Shown one piece after another: positions 40,522 to 49,230 of a stretch of 64,000 nt of DNA (positions are counted from its first letter, which is position 1; every line of letters starts with the position of its first letter). The notes under the pieces are model-generated. The model was not told where the DNA came from and searched no databases. It was given only the letters and a program-made list of their open reading frames with translations. Position numbers and translations under genes: made by a program. The stretch covers positions 62,001-126,000 of the forward strand of contig NZ_PHNJ01000010.1 of NCBI RefSeq assembly GCF_008122205.1. The letters are read 5' to 3'. The stretch comes from Natronococcus pandeyae (GTDB taxonomy: Archaea > Halobacteriota > Halobacteria > Halobacteriales > Natrialbaceae).

Positions 40522-41691
40522 ATGGAACTCGCAACGATACTCCTGTTTGTCCTCGCCGCGCTCTCGAGTCTGTTCATGGCCTGGGTCATCGGTGCCGGCT
40601 CGAGCGGCGCGACGCCGTTCGCTCCGGCCGTCGGCGCGAACGCGATCGGGACGATGCGGGCGGCGTTTCTCGTCGGCATCCTCGGGTTCGCCGGCGCGGT
40701 GACCCAGGGAGCGAGCGTCTCCGAAGCCGTCGGCGAGGATCTCGTCGTCGGCATCTCGTTGCCAGTCACGGGCGTCATCGTTGTCCTCCTGATTGGGGCG
40801 GGATTGATGGCGATCGGAATCTCCACGGGCTACCCGATCGCGACGGCGTTTACGGTCACGGGCGCAGTCATCGGCGTCGGCTTCGCTCTCGGCGGTGATC
40901 CGGCCTGGGGGAAGTACCTCGAGATCGCGTCGATGTGGATCTTGACGCCGTTCGTCGGGGGCGGACTCGCATACGCCATCGCCCGCGTGCTTCCTAGACC
41001 GGACGTTCCCGAACGGATCAGCGTCCCGTTACTGGCCGGTGTCGTCGGGATCGTCGTCGCGAACCTCGAGTTCGTTTTTCTCGAGGACGTCGGCGGGACG
41101 CTCGCTGCTGTCGGCGCTGCAATCCTTCCGCTCGGTGACGTCGCCGTTGCCGTCGTTTCGATCGGTGCCGGGACGATCGCGGCGCTTTTCGTTCGCTGGG
41201 ACGTCGGACGGGACGAGACAGGCGGACTGCGTCGATTCCTCCTCGTTCTCGGCGGGCTCGTCGCCTTCTCCGCGGGCGCGAGTCAGGTCGGTCTCGCCGT
41301 CGGACCGCTATTCCCGTTGATCGACGATATCTCGGTCGTCTCGCCGCTCGCGGTGTTGCTCGGTGGCGGATTCGGGATACTCGTCGGTTCCTGGACGGGA
41401 GCACCGCGGATGATCAAGGCAGTCTCACAGGAGTACGCGTCGCTGGGACCGCGTCGATCGATCGCGACGCTGGTCCCGTCGTTTCTCATCGCCCAGACGG
41501 CAGTCCTGCTCGGCGTCCCGATTTCGTTCAACGAAATCATCGTCAGCGCCGTCATCGGAGCCGGGATCGCCGTCGGCGGAACCGGCGGTTTCAGTCCTCG
41601 AAAACTCGGGATTACCGTATTGGCCTGGATCGGATCGTTCGTCCTCGCGTTCGGGCTCGGTTACGGCGCGATGGCTGTGGTTCGTCTTTAA
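40522..41691 (+). CDS. PiT-family anion permease (phosphate or sulfate, CysP-like)
   Basis: The 389-residue protein has about ten membrane helices and the two inverted PiT signatures: VIGAGSSGATPFAPAVGANA (residues 23-42; the canonical GANDVANA is varied) and the second near ISFNEIIVSAVIGAGIAVGG. PiT proteins carry phosphate with H+ or Na+, but a branch (CysP) carries sulfate. Placement right after YeeE/YedE in a sulfur operon favours an anion of sulfur, thiosulfate or sulfate. The absence of a standard phosphate GANDVANA motif supports this. It begins 24 bp after the preceding gene. Confidence 0.75.
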   Translation: MELATILLFVLAALSSLFMAWVIGAGSSGATPFAPAVGANAIGTMRAAFLVGILGFAGAVTQGASVSEAVGEDLVVGISLPVTGVIVVLLIGAGLMAIGISTGYPIATAFTVTGAVIGVGFALGGDPAWGKYLEIASMWILTPFVGGGLAYAIARVLPRPDVPERISVPLLAGVVGIVVANLEFVFLEDVGGTLAAVGAAILPLGDVAVAVVSIGAGTIAALFVRWDVGRDETGGLRRFLLVLGGLVAFSAGASQVGLAVGPLFPLIDDISVVSPLAVLLGGGFGILVGSWTGAPRMIKAVSQEYASLGPRRSIATLVPSFLIAQTAVLLGVPISFNEIIVSAVIGAGIAVGGTGGFSPRKLGITVLAWIGSFVLAFGLGYGAMAVVRL

Positions 41692-41712
41692 TTCGACTCC
41701 AGCAACGAAAAT

Positions 41713-42147
41713 CTAGCTGTGCTGTTCAATCAGCCCCTCGAGAGTTCCCTGATCCTGGACGCCGACCATCCGTTCGACGGGTTCCCCGTCGGCGTAGAGA
41801 ACGAGCGTCGGAACGCCACGGGCGCCGAGTTGCTGAGCCAGCCGCTGGTGGGCGTCAACGTCGACCTTCGCGACCGCCGCGTCGGTTTCCTCAGCCAGCG
41901 CTTCGATCGTCGGCTCGAGCATCTGGCAGGGGCCACACCAGTCAGCGTAGCAATCGACGAGGACGACGTCGTGTTCGCCGACGACCTCGTTCAGGTGTTT
42001 CTCTCCCTCGATCACGATGGGGTCGGACGGGGTCTCCGAAGCGATGGCGTTATCGCCCAGTTCGCCGCCGTTTTCGAGACGCTGTTGCAACTCCTGTCGT
42101 TTTTGCTCGCGGATCCGTTCTCGTTCGTCCTCCAGTGGATCGGTCAT
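41713..42147 (-). CDS. trxA: Thioredoxin with an N-terminal extension
   Basis: This 144-residue protein has the thioredoxin active site ADWCGPCQMLEPTIEAL (Cys pair about residues 71-74), the cis-Pro in GARGVPTLVLY and the usual end (GVQDQGTLEGLIEQHS). A charged, Glu/Arg-rich extension of about 45 residues precedes the fold (RERIREQKRQELQQRLENGG); its purpose is unknown. It reduces disulfides or persulfides in the cytoplasm. The promoter is the TATTG-box type (42172-42197), and the gene lies back to back with the P1B-4 ATPase and tail to tail with the PiT gene. Confidence 0.92.
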   Translation of the reverse strand: MTDPLEDERERIREQKRQELQQRLENGGELGDNAIASETPSDPIVIEGEKHLNEVVGEHDVVLVDCYADWCGPCQMLEPTIEALAEETDAAVAKVDVDAHQRLAQQLGARGVPTLVLYADGEPVERMVGVQDQGTLEGLIEQHS

Positions 42148-42171
42148 CGCCCGACAGTACGGACTCGAGGA

Positions 42172-42197
42172 GCATAAATTGGGCTAACAGAACAATA
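42172..42197 (-). promoter_or_regulatory. TATTGnn-N11-TATA promoter of thioredoxin
   Basis: On the minus strand TATTGTT (42197-42191), 11 bases, ATTTATGC (42179-42172), with 32 nt from its first base to the ATG at 42147. Spacer and distance match the sites before 36755, 54963 and 58824. Confidence 0.75.
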
Positions 42198-42364
42198 CTG
42201 GTCTGTCAGCGGATCCGATACCGCCGGGACGTACTTCTCGAGTGAGCAGGGCTGTAGTGTCCGCATATATTATCATCGTGGTTGGAGTGACGTACCTCGA
42301 GACGCGGTTCCCGGTCCGTACCGATTACGCGAACGCTTATCCATCCCATACGACAAGTTTCCGT

Positions 42365-44392
42365 ATGGAGTGGCTCTCGAGTTTCGCTTCCGCCGCTGCT
42401 GGTCCTGTCTCGGCGCTGCGGGAGCGACCGGAGATTCGACGACAGGCGGCGTTCGTGGTCGTCACGTTCGTCGGGATGGTCGGCGGGCTCCTCGGGAGCT
42501 GGTTCGACGCGCCGCTGTCGGTCGTCTGGGGATGTTACGCGGCCGCGTACGTGTTCGGCGGCTGGTACGGGCTCAAGGAGAGCATTGCAGCGATCCAGGT
42601 GCCCGAAGTGGAGATCGACCTCCTGATGATCATCGCCGCCCTCGGCGCCCTCTACATAGGCGCTCCTTTCGAAGGGGCGATGTTGCTGTTCCTGTTCTCG
42701 CTGTCGGGTGTCCTCGAGGAGTACGCGATCGGTCGGTCACGAACCGCGATCAAGTCACTGGTCGAGATGCGACCGGAGTCAGCGCAGATCCTCCGTGATG
42801 GGACGGAAGTAACGACCCCACTTGAGGACGTCGAGGTCGGAGACGTGTTCGTCGTTCGCCCCGGCGAACGGCTGCCCCTCGACGGCGTCGTCGAGGCCGG
42901 CGAGAGTACGGTCGATCAGTCGTCGCTCACCGGGGAGTCCGTTCCCGTGGCAAAAGCACCCGGCGATGAGGTGTTCAGCGGGACGATCAACGAGACGGGC
43001 AGTCTCGAGGTGCGGGTGACGCGGGAGGCCACAGAATCGGCGATCTCTCGACTAATTACCATGGTCGAGGAGGCACAGGAGAAGCGCGCGCCGACCCAGC
43101 AACTCATCGACCGCTTCGAGCAGCCCTACGTGCTGGGGGTCTTCGCGATGACGGCGATCGCGATCATACTGCCGCTCTGGCTTCTCAATCACGCGTTTGA
43201 ACCGACGTTCTACCGCGCGATGACGCTCATGGTCGCTGCCTCACCCTGTGCGGTCATCATCTCGACGCCGGCGGCCGTCCTCTCAGCGATTTCGGCCGGC
43301 GGCCGGCAGGGCGTCCTGTTCAAAGGCGGCGAACACATCGAGACCGCCGGGAACGTCGACGCCATCGCCTTCGACAAGACGGGGACGTTGACCGAAGGCA
43401 ACACGCGGTTGACCGACGTCCGCGCTCGCGAGGACGCCCTGTCCACCGACGGCGGTGCGGTCGGCGGCGACCTGCTCGCAGACACCGCCATCGAGCACAA
43501 CTCGCAGGCCGACGATCGTTTGCTCTCAATTGCGGCGGCCGTCCAGACCCGGTCGGAACACCACCTCGCCGAGGCGACCGTCGAGGCTGCCACAGAGCGC
43601 GGCCTCGAGGTCCCTGATGCCAGCGACTTCGAGGCGGTCGTCGGCAAGGGCGTCCACGCGACGGTCGAGGGGGAGACGATCCACATCGGGAATCCACGGT
43701 ACGTCGAGACCGTCCTGGGTGATCGGTCGATCGACGGCCGCGAGGTTGGGCTCGACGCCGTCCGCGACCTCGAGGCTAACGGAAAGACGAGCGTCCTCGT
43801 TGTCAGCGAGACTGCCGAGGGCCTGCAGGTTCTCGGCTGGCTGGCCTTCACCGACACGATCCGTCCCGACGCAGCCGAGATGATCGCGAAACTCCGCGAG
43901 CGCGGCGTCGAACAGATCGTCATGCTCACGGGCGACAACGAACGGGTCGCTCAGTACATCGCCGAGGAACTCGGGATCGACGAGGTGTACGCGGAGTTGC
44001 TCCCCGAGGAGAAGGTCGACCACATCGAGGCGCTCCAGGAGCGCCATGAGGCCGTCGCGATGGTCGGCGACGGCGTCAACGACGCCCCCGCCCTTGCAAC
44101 GGCCGATATCAGCGTCGGCATGGGCGGGGCTGGAACCGACGTGGCGCTCGAGACGGCCGATATCGTCCTTATGTCAGACAAACTCGATCGACTCCCCTAC
44201 GCGTTCGCGCTCAGCAAGGAGACGCGCCGAACGCTGTACATCAACTTCGCCATCGCGTTTGGTGCCATCGCGATCATGGTGATCGCGATTCTCACCGCGG
44301 GGATCCCGCTCCCGGTCGCCGTGGTCGGCCACGAGGGATCGACAGTCCTCGTCAGCCTGATCGGGTTGCGACTGCTCCGGTTTGACGGCTGA
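42365..44392 (+). CDS. P1B-4-type metal-transporting ATPase (cobalt/iron/nickel class)
   Basis: The 675-residue pump starts at ATG 42365; the longer frame from 42242 adds non-homologous sequence. It lacks an N-terminal metal-binding domain. Landmarks: TGES (DQSSLTGESVPVAK), membrane motif AASPCAVIIS in place of CPC, phosphorylation site DKTGTLTEG, TGDN, and MVGDGVNDAPALATADISVG. The C-terminal membrane helix has VVGHEGSTVLVSLIGLRLL. SPC plus HEG(G/S)T defines the P1B-4 subgroup, which exports Co2+, Fe2+ or Ni2+. Its position between sulfur and disulfide-handling genes suggests iron or cobalt homeostasis under sulfide or thiol stress. Confidence 0.9.
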   Translation: MEWLSSFASAAAGPVSALRERPEIRRQAAFVVVTFVGMVGGLLGSWFDAPLSVVWGCYAAAYVFGGWYGLKESIAAIQVPEVEIDLLMIIAALGALYIGAPFEGAMLLFLFSLSGVLEEYAIGRSRTAIKSLVEMRPESAQILRDGTEVTTPLEDVEVGDVFVVRPGERLPLDGVVEAGESTVDQSSLTGESVPVAKAPGDEVFSGTINETGSLEVRVTREATESAISRLITMVEEAQEKRAPTQQLIDRFEQPYVLGVFAMTAIAIILPLWLLNHAFEPTFYRAMTLMVAASPCAVIISTPAAVLSAISAGGRQGVLFKGGEHIETAGNVDAIAFDKTGTLTEGNTRLTDVRAREDALSTDGGAVGGDLLADTAIEHNSQADDRLLSIAAAVQTRSEHHLAEATVEAATERGLEVPDASDFEAVVGKGVHATVEGETIHIGNPRYVETVLGDRSIDGREVGLDAVRDLEANGKTSVLVVSETAEGLQVLGWLAFTDTIRPDAAEMIAKLRERGVEQIVMLTGDNERVAQYIAEELGIDEVYAELLPEEKVDHIEALQERHEAVAMVGDGVNDAPALATADISVGMGGAGTDVALETADIVLMSDKLDRLPYAFALSKETRRTLYINFAIAFGAIAIMVIAILTAGIPLPVAVVGHEGSTVLVSLIGLRLLRFDG

Positions 44393-44464
44393 CCGTCGGT
44401 TGTGACGTCGTCAATCGACGTGTCACTCCGTTAGCTGTCGTCTTACGAACTACACAAGTCGCGC

Positions 44465-45802
44465 TCAGGATGCCGGCGCGTCCGTGCGTACCGACCTCCG
44501 GTGGCCGACGATTCTGACCAAGTAATACCCCCAAATACCGAGCAAGACGGCGTATCCGGGGCCGTGCAGCAGTGCTGACCATAACTGGTCCTGATAGAAG
44601 AACCCGATCCCGACGGCGAGCACCGCGAGGTTCCAGGCGAGAACGGTCCACGGCCCGATCACTGCGGGAACTCCCTCCGCGGGGACGAGCCCATGGCCAC
44701 GAGGATGGTCGGTACCCGGCCACTCGAGGGAACGAGCGACGAGCAACGAGCCTGCGAGTGCGATCGGGAGCGCCCAGCCCATGAAGAAGAAGTGCAGCGC
44801 GCCCGCCTCAATCCACTGTTCGGGGATCCCGAGCGGAACGCCGAAGAGAATGAACGGGGCGAAGCCGGCCGGCCCGAGGATCCACACCTGCGCGACGAGC
44901 ACCGAGAGGGCCGTCCCGTTCGGCGTGCCGGACCGGTACGTACGGAAGAGCGTGTAGACGTACAGCACATAGCCGGCGGCGTACAACACCAGACCGACCG
45001 CGGTCACCGTCTTCCCCATATCGAGCACTGGCCCGACGACGAGCGGGAAGATACCAAGTGCGAACAGCGGGAACGAGTAGCGCTTCAGCCGCTCACTGTA
45101 CAGTTCCGTGTCGACGAGGCGGGGAAAGAGATCGTACAGTGTGCCGATCGCCGCGAGTCCCAAGAACCCCCATGCGTTGGCGTGGACGTGTGCCTCGCGA
45201 AGTCCCCACCATCCGCCAGGGACGTCCAAACTGTGGCTGAACAGTCCGAACGCGAAGCCGAGCCCGATTAGGTAGACGAACGGCGAGAGGACGTAGAACC
45301 CGACCGTCGGATCCCGCGCTCGCCCGTCGCTGCTCCGGACTACCATCCCGACCACGAGGGCGAACAGCCAGCCCGTCAGCAGCCAGATCGTAGCGAGGCC
45401 GACGTCGAACCACAGTGGCTCGCCGTACGCGCGGCCATACCATGCGAGCAGTAGCGCCCCGTTCAATCCGAAGAAGACCGCACCCGTCGTTCGCGACGAC
45501 GGCACCGGCCGCTCGAGTTTTCGGGCCGTCAACTGTGGCAGCGTCCCGTAGAGTAGCTGGGTGAACGCGCCGACTGTGACGAAGTGGATATGCGTCCACG
45601 TGATCCACGACACCGCGGAAACGAGGCCGAACTCTTGAAGCCCCTGATAGAGCGCGAGCACGAGCCCGATGAGCAAAAAGGCGACGCCCGCAACGTGAAA
45701 CGATGTCAGCGCGAGTGACGGCCCATCGGTCGGTTGAGGGATGCGGTCACGTTCGGCGGTGGCGTGATGCGTATCGCTAGACTGCGCGGGCGGTCCGGAC
45801 AT
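44465..45802 (-). CDS. Heme-copper-oxidase-subunit-I-like (NorB/NnrS-type) membrane protein
   Basis: The 445-residue protein has about twelve helices. Conserved His residues sit in HIHFVTVGAFTQLLYGTLPQ (helix 2), REAHVHANAWGFLGLAAIGT and EAGALHFFFMGW. The arrangement resembles subunit I of NO reductases/cbb3 oxidases or NnrS proteins, which bind heme or copper and react to nitric oxide. It may detoxify or sense NO, but the key His set is not complete enough to prove oxidase activity. The start used is Met 19 of the longer frame (45856), because the 5' extension is Arg/Ser-rich. It is divergent from the HTH-10 regulator; two palindromes lie between. Confidence 0.7.
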   Translation of the reverse strand: MSGPPAQSSDTHHATAERDRIPQPTDGPSLALTSFHVAGVAFLLIGLVLALYQGLQEFGLVSAVSWITWTHIHFVTVGAFTQLLYGTLPQLTARKLERPVPSSRTTGAVFFGLNGALLLAWYGRAYGEPLWFDVGLATIWLLTGWLFALVVGMVVRSSDGRARDPTVGFYVLSPFVYLIGLGFAFGLFSHSLDVPGGWWGLREAHVHANAWGFLGLAAIGTLYDLFPRLVDTELYSERLKRYSFPLFALGIFPLVVGPVLDMGKTVTAVGLVLYAAGYVLYVYTLFRTYRSGTPNGTALSVLVAQVWILGPAGFAPFILFGVPLGIPEQWIEAGALHFFFMGWALPIALAGSLLVARSLEWPGTDHPRGHGLVPAEGVPAVIGPWTVLAWNLAVLAVGIGFFYQDQLWSALLHGPGYAVLLGIWGYYLVRIVGHRRSVRTDAPAS

Positions 45803-45857
45803 ACGCGTTCGATCGAACGGCGGTCGGGTATCGCTTCTCGCGAACGACTCCGACACC

Positions 45858-45873
45858 TTCGAACATGTTCGAA
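45858..45873. promoter_or_regulatory. Perfect 16-bp palindrome TTCGAACATGTTCGAA
   Basis: It lies in the divergent space between the NorB/NnrS-like gene and the HTH-10 regulator gene. It has the form of a dimeric activator site. Similar GAAC-N-GTTC repeats are, as I recall without certainty, reported in promoters of haloarchaeal denitrification and dmso genes controlled by HTH-10 proteins. Confidence 0.55.
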
Positions 45874-45885
45874 GTCGCGCTGACG

Positions 45886-45900
45886 TTGACGGACCGTCAA
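45886..45900. promoter_or_regulatory. Perfect palindrome TTGACGG-A-CCGTCAA
   Basis: This 7-1-7 inverted repeat lies 12 nt before the ATG of the HTH-10 regulator, overlapping the expected transcription start of that gene. This position fits autorepression. Confidence 0.55.
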
Positions 45901-45911
45901 ACGACGAACAA

Positions 45912-46550
45912 ATGCCTCACGCGAAACTCACCGTCAGTATTCCCGAGTCCCTCTGGATTCATGGCGTTTCGACGACACACCCCGACGTCACGTTTCGTGT
46001 CAGTTCGGTGCTACCGGGTTCGGATGCCGTCGTCGGCGTACTCGAGTTGGCGGCGTCGAATCCGATTCCGGTACTCGCGGACATCGACGGACGAGACGAC
46101 GTTCGCGAACTCGAGTTACTGTGGAAACACGACGAGACGGCCCTGCTCCAGGTCGAGACATCGAATCCCTCGCTGATTACCCCGATGCAGCAGGCAGGCG
46201 TTCCGATGGAGACGCCGTTCGAAGTCGAAGACGGCACGGTGAGCTGGGAGCTGACGACGAGCGCGGACAGGCTATCGGCTCTCGGCGAGTCGCTCGACGA
46301 GAGCGGGATTGGGTACGATATCGAGTACGTCCACAGCACCAACTCGAGTCGGGGGACACAACTATTGACCGACCGTCAGCTCGAGGTGTTCTTGACCGCT
46401 ATCGACAGCGGATACTACGACGTTCCGCGCGAAGCGACGCTCACGGACGTCGCATCGACCCTCGGGATATCGAAATCGACCTGTAGCGATGTCCTGCACC
46501 GTGCCGAAGGAGCGATCGCGCACTGGTTCGCCGCGGAGTACGTAGATTAG
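45912..46550 (+). CDS. HTH-10 (bacterio-opsin-activator-type) transcriptional regulator
   Basis: The 212-residue protein has an N-terminal sensor-like domain (AKLTVSIPESLWIHGVSTTH, ELASNPIPVLADIDG region, ELLWKHDETALLQVETSNPS) and a C-terminal HTH_10 module: LLTDRQLEVFLTAIDSGYYD, VPREATLTDVASTLGISKST, CSDVLHRAEGAIAHWFAAEY. This is the structure of DmsR/Bat-like haloarchaeal regulators. It is divergent from the NorB/NnrS-like gene and probably controls it, and possibly itself, through the palindromes at 45858 and 45886. No Cys cluster is seen in the sensor domain. The start ATG directly follows the second palindrome. Confidence 0.88.
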   Translation: MPHAKLTVSIPESLWIHGVSTTHPDVTFRVSSVLPGSDAVVGVLELAASNPIPVLADIDGRDDVRELELLWKHDETALLQVETSNPSLITPMQQAGVPMETPFEVEDGTVSWELTTSADRLSALGESLDESGIGYDIEYVHSTNSSRGTQLLTDRQLEVFLTAIDSGYYDVPREATLTDVASTLGISKSTCSDVLHRAEGAIAHWFAAEYVD

Positions 46551-46856
46551 TTAGAATTTTTATTGTGTCAACTAGTTATGTCAACTGTAAAGATCTGGTC
46601 TTTTACGCTTCTTCCTGAGAAGTTGGATACAGCACGCTACTTCATTTTATTTCAGACTTCCTCATATTGTCGGATGTCTCCCATTGTTCACCAGAAACGA
46701 CTAGCGCTACAGGAGACACTCGCTACCGCAATACAACCGATATCTCAGGCTTAGCTAAGGACGAATGTTTCTGCCTTTTTAGTTCAGGCTCGTGATAGTC
46801 CTCTGGACTGTGGGAGAGATTTAATAGTTCATTCAATGCGCTCTCTTCGTGTGGAT
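46551..46856. other. Intergenic region with the cupredoxin promoter
   Basis: TTTAATA at 46819-46825 is a haloarchaeal TATA box and sits 32-38 nt before ATG 46857, giving a short or absent leader. No other gene is seen between the regulator stop and this promoter. Confidence 0.45.
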
Positions 46857-47330
46857 ATGTCAACACATCCTTCCAGACGAAGACTGTTACAGATCACTGG
46901 TGGCTCAGGTATCGCGCTCCTCGCTGGTTGCCCCGACGACAACGACGATGACGACGTAAACGACGACGACGTAAACGACGATGTCGAAGAGGACTGGGAA
47001 GACGTCGAGGAGTTCTACTTCGAGGGCGTCATCGAAGAGTGGACGGGAATCGAGCCGGAGTTCATCGAAGGTGAATCGAATCCGACGATCACGCTCATCG
47101 AGGGACAGGAGTATGATTTCAGATGGGTCAACGGCGACGGCGTCACGCACAACCTCGAAATCCGCGACGAGGACGACGAGATAATCGAGGACTATCAGAG
47201 CGAAGACGTCGGCGAAGAGGGTGAGGAGACGATTCTGGAAGGGGTCGTCGCCACCGAAGAGATGGACGTCTACATCTGTACGTACCACGAAGGTACGCAG
47301 GTCGGGGATATCGAGATTGAAACCGAATAG
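46857..47330 (+). CDS. Tat lipoprotein cupredoxin (blue-copper-like)
   Basis: This 157-residue protein begins MSTHPSRRRLLQITGGSGIA with lipobox LLAGC, a twin-arginine lipoprotein signal. The spacer is very acidic (DDNDDDDVNDDDVNDD). The cupredoxin fold follows, with ligand His in GVTHNLEIRD and the Cys-His pair in VYICTYHEGTQVGDI. A weak axial ligand replaces Met, since no Met follows the His. Such proteins carry electrons to terminal oxidases or NO/N2O reductases on the outer cell face. A role with the NorB/NnrS-like protein is plausible. ATG 46857 is set by the TATA box. Confidence 0.85.
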   Translation: MSTHPSRRRLLQITGGSGIALLAGCPDDNDDDDVNDDDVNDDVEEDWEDVEEFYFEGVIEEWTGIEPEFIEGESNPTITLIEGQEYDFRWVNGDGVTHNLEIRDEDDEIIEDYQSEDVGEEGEETILEGVVATEEMDVYICTYHEGTQVGDIEIETE

Positions 47331-47500
47331 CACTCGCTGCGTCCGGGGCCGTTCGCCGGATCACGACCCACTGACCATAGGACTGTGAATGTTAATTTCG
47401 TTTGCGAGTGACCGCGTTTCGCGTGCCACCTGCGAACGGCGCGTTTCTCGCATCGAAACCCGCGGGCCGGTTTAAGATGTTGGATGGCGCAGGTAGCCGT

Positions 47501-48970
47501 ATGAAGATGCACGGCGACGCGTTCGACCTCCTCGTGATCGGCTCGGGATCGGGCCTCGACGTCGCTAGCGCCGCGGCCCGCCGGGGCCAGTCGGTCGCGG
47601 TCGTCGAGAAAGGACCGCTCGGAGGCACCTGCCTCAACCGGGGCTGTATTCCCTCGAAGAAGTTGCTCTACCACGCCGAGGTGATGGAAACCGTTGAGCG
47701 CGCCGACGAGTTCGGAATCCACGCCGACGTGACCGACGTCGACTTCGCCGACATCATCCGCGAGGTGAACGCAGACGTCTCCGAGAGCGCCGAGTCGATC
47801 CACCACGGGCTCCGAACGTCGAGCCAGCACACGCTCCTCGAAGGCGAAGGCCGGTTCGTCGACGATCGGACAGTCGAGATCGTCGACGGCCCCGATGCCG
47901 GCAAGCGCGCGTCGGGGAACACCGTCCTGATCGCGGCCGGAACGCGCCCGGCGATCCCGCCGATCGACGGCGTCGAGGAGGTCGACTACCTCACCAGCAC
48001 GGAGGCGCTGCAACTCGAGGCGCCGCCAGATCACCTCGTGGTCGTCGGCGGCGGCTACATCGCGGCCGAACTCGCGCACTTTTTCGGCACGTTCGGGAGC
48101 GATGTCTCGATCGTGGGTCGTCGCCCGCACCTCCTGCCGCAGGCCGACGAGGAGGTCGCCACAGCGTTCACCGAGCGCTATGCCGACCGGTTCGACGTCT
48201 ACACGGGCTACGAAGCCGTCAGTGCGTCCGAATCCAACGGCGAGGTCGCGGTCGAAGCGCGGCCGTATCCGCCCGCCTGGCCCGACCCGTCCGAGCACGA
48301 GGACGTGACCGTCACTGGCGACACGCTGTTGATCGCGGCTGGTCGTCGACCAAACACCGATCTGCTGAACCTCGAGGCGACCGGCGTCGAGACCGACGAA
48401 CGAGGGTTCGTTGCAACAGACAAGTATCTCCGTACGACAGCCGAGGGAATCTGGGCGCTCGGCGATATCGTCGGCGAATACCTGCTGAAACACAACGCGA
48501 ACCACGAGGCCGGCACCGTCGTCCGGAATCTGTTCAGCGACGACCTCGAACCGGTCGACTACACGGCGATGCCCTTCGCGGTCTTCGGCTCGCCGGAGGT
48601 GGCTGGCGTCGGCGTCACGGAGCAAGAATTGCAAGCGGACGGCCGCGAGTACGCTACACGGACGTACCGGTACGAGGATACCGCCCGCGGGAGCGCGATG
48701 AAGGTCGAGGGATTCGTGAAGGTGCTCATCGAGCCGAACGGGGAGATTCTCGGCTGTCACATCCTCGGTCCCGAGGCGTCGAACCTCCTCGAGGAGGTCG
48801 TCGTCGCGATGAAGGCCGGGACGGGGACCGTCTGGGACATCCGCGAGTCGGTTCACGTCCATCCCGCGCTCTCGGAGGTTGTCGATCGGGCCTTTGCGGG
48901 ACAGTTCGTCCGTCGTGGGCCCGAGGCACACGACCATCATCACGGTCACGACCACGACCATCACGACTGA
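47501..48970 (+). CDS. Flavin-dependent disulfide reductase (dihydrolipoyl dehydrogenase/mercuric reductase-like) with His-rich tail
   Basis: The protein has 489 residues. FAD-binding LLVIGSGSGLDVASAAARRG and active-site GTCLNRGCIPSKKLL (two redox Cys) are at the N-terminus, NAD(P)H-binding VVVGGGYIAAELAHFFGTFG is in the middle, and the FAD loop GIWALGDIVGEYLL and dimer-interface His-Glu pair (ESVHVHPALSE) are present. The last residues AHDHHHGHDHDHHD form a metal-binding His tail, rare in this family. It could reduce mercuric ions, lipoamide, or a haloarchaeal thiol disulfide; gamma-glutamylcysteine disulfide is the known haloarchaeal case. TTTAAG at 47471-47476 is a TATA box 25 nt before ATG 47501, which settles the start as leaderless. 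Confidence 0.88.
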   Translation: MKMHGDAFDLLVIGSGSGLDVASAAARRGQSVAVVEKGPLGGTCLNRGCIPSKKLLYHAEVMETVERADEFGIHADVTDVDFADIIREVNADVSESAESIHHGLRTSSQHTLLEGEGRFVDDRTVEIVDGPDAGKRASGNTVLIAAGTRPAIPPIDGVEEVDYLTSTEALQLEAPPDHLVVVGGGYIAAELAHFFGTFGSDVSIVGRRPHLLPQADEEVATAFTERYADRFDVYTGYEAVSASESNGEVAVEARPYPPAWPDPSEHEDVTVTGDTLLIAAGRRPNTDLLNLEATGVETDERGFVATDKYLRTTAEGIWALGDIVGEYLLKHNANHEAGTVVRNLFSDDLEPVDYTAMPFAVFGSPEVAGVGVTEQELQADGREYATRTYRYEDTARGSAMKVEGFVKVLIEPNGEILGCHILGPEASNLLEEVVVAMKAGTGTVWDIRESVHVHPALSEVVDRAFAGQFVRRGPEAHDHHHGHDHDHHD

Positions 48971-49049
48971 GCGCAGTTCGCGTTCTCGTCTCCACGCATC
49001 GTGAGCAATCGAGAGTGTTTAACACACCCAAAGAATGCAGGGATCGACG

Positions 49050-49166
49050 ATGACCGCGTTTTCGGTAGCGTTCTACTGGATTGGGACGTTTGCCATCGTC
49101 GCTGCGGTAGTGAACAGCGCAGGAATCGTCGCAATATTTCGCCACCGGGAGTGGGCAGAACGATAG
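49050..49166 (+). CDS. 38-residue single-helix membrane protein
   Basis: The frame MTAFSVAFYWIGTFAIVAAV continues VNSAGIVAIFRHREWAER. One hydrophobic helix (residues 8-30) with a positively charged tail gives inside-C topology. Short single-span proteins of this kind assist membrane complexes such as transporters or oxidases. It lies in the gap between the disulfide reductase and the CcdA operon, on the opposite strand to the latter. It was not matched to a family. Confidence 0.45.
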   Translation: MTAFSVAFYWIGTFAIVAAVVNSAGIVAIFRHREWAER

Positions 49167-49230
49167 ACCGCGTCGGGACACCGATCGGCTCGCGGCCGTG
49201 ATACGATATGTTCCGTTTGACCGGTTGTCG

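Noticed and set aside
42242-42364. N-terminal extension of the P1B-4 ATPase from GTG 42242
   Set aside because: The added residues are not P-type-ATPase-like and cross the region where the promoter should lie.
47270-48964. 564-codon minus-strand frame over the disulfide reductase
   Set aside because: It is antisense to a flavoprotein with all family motifs; open only because of high G+C.
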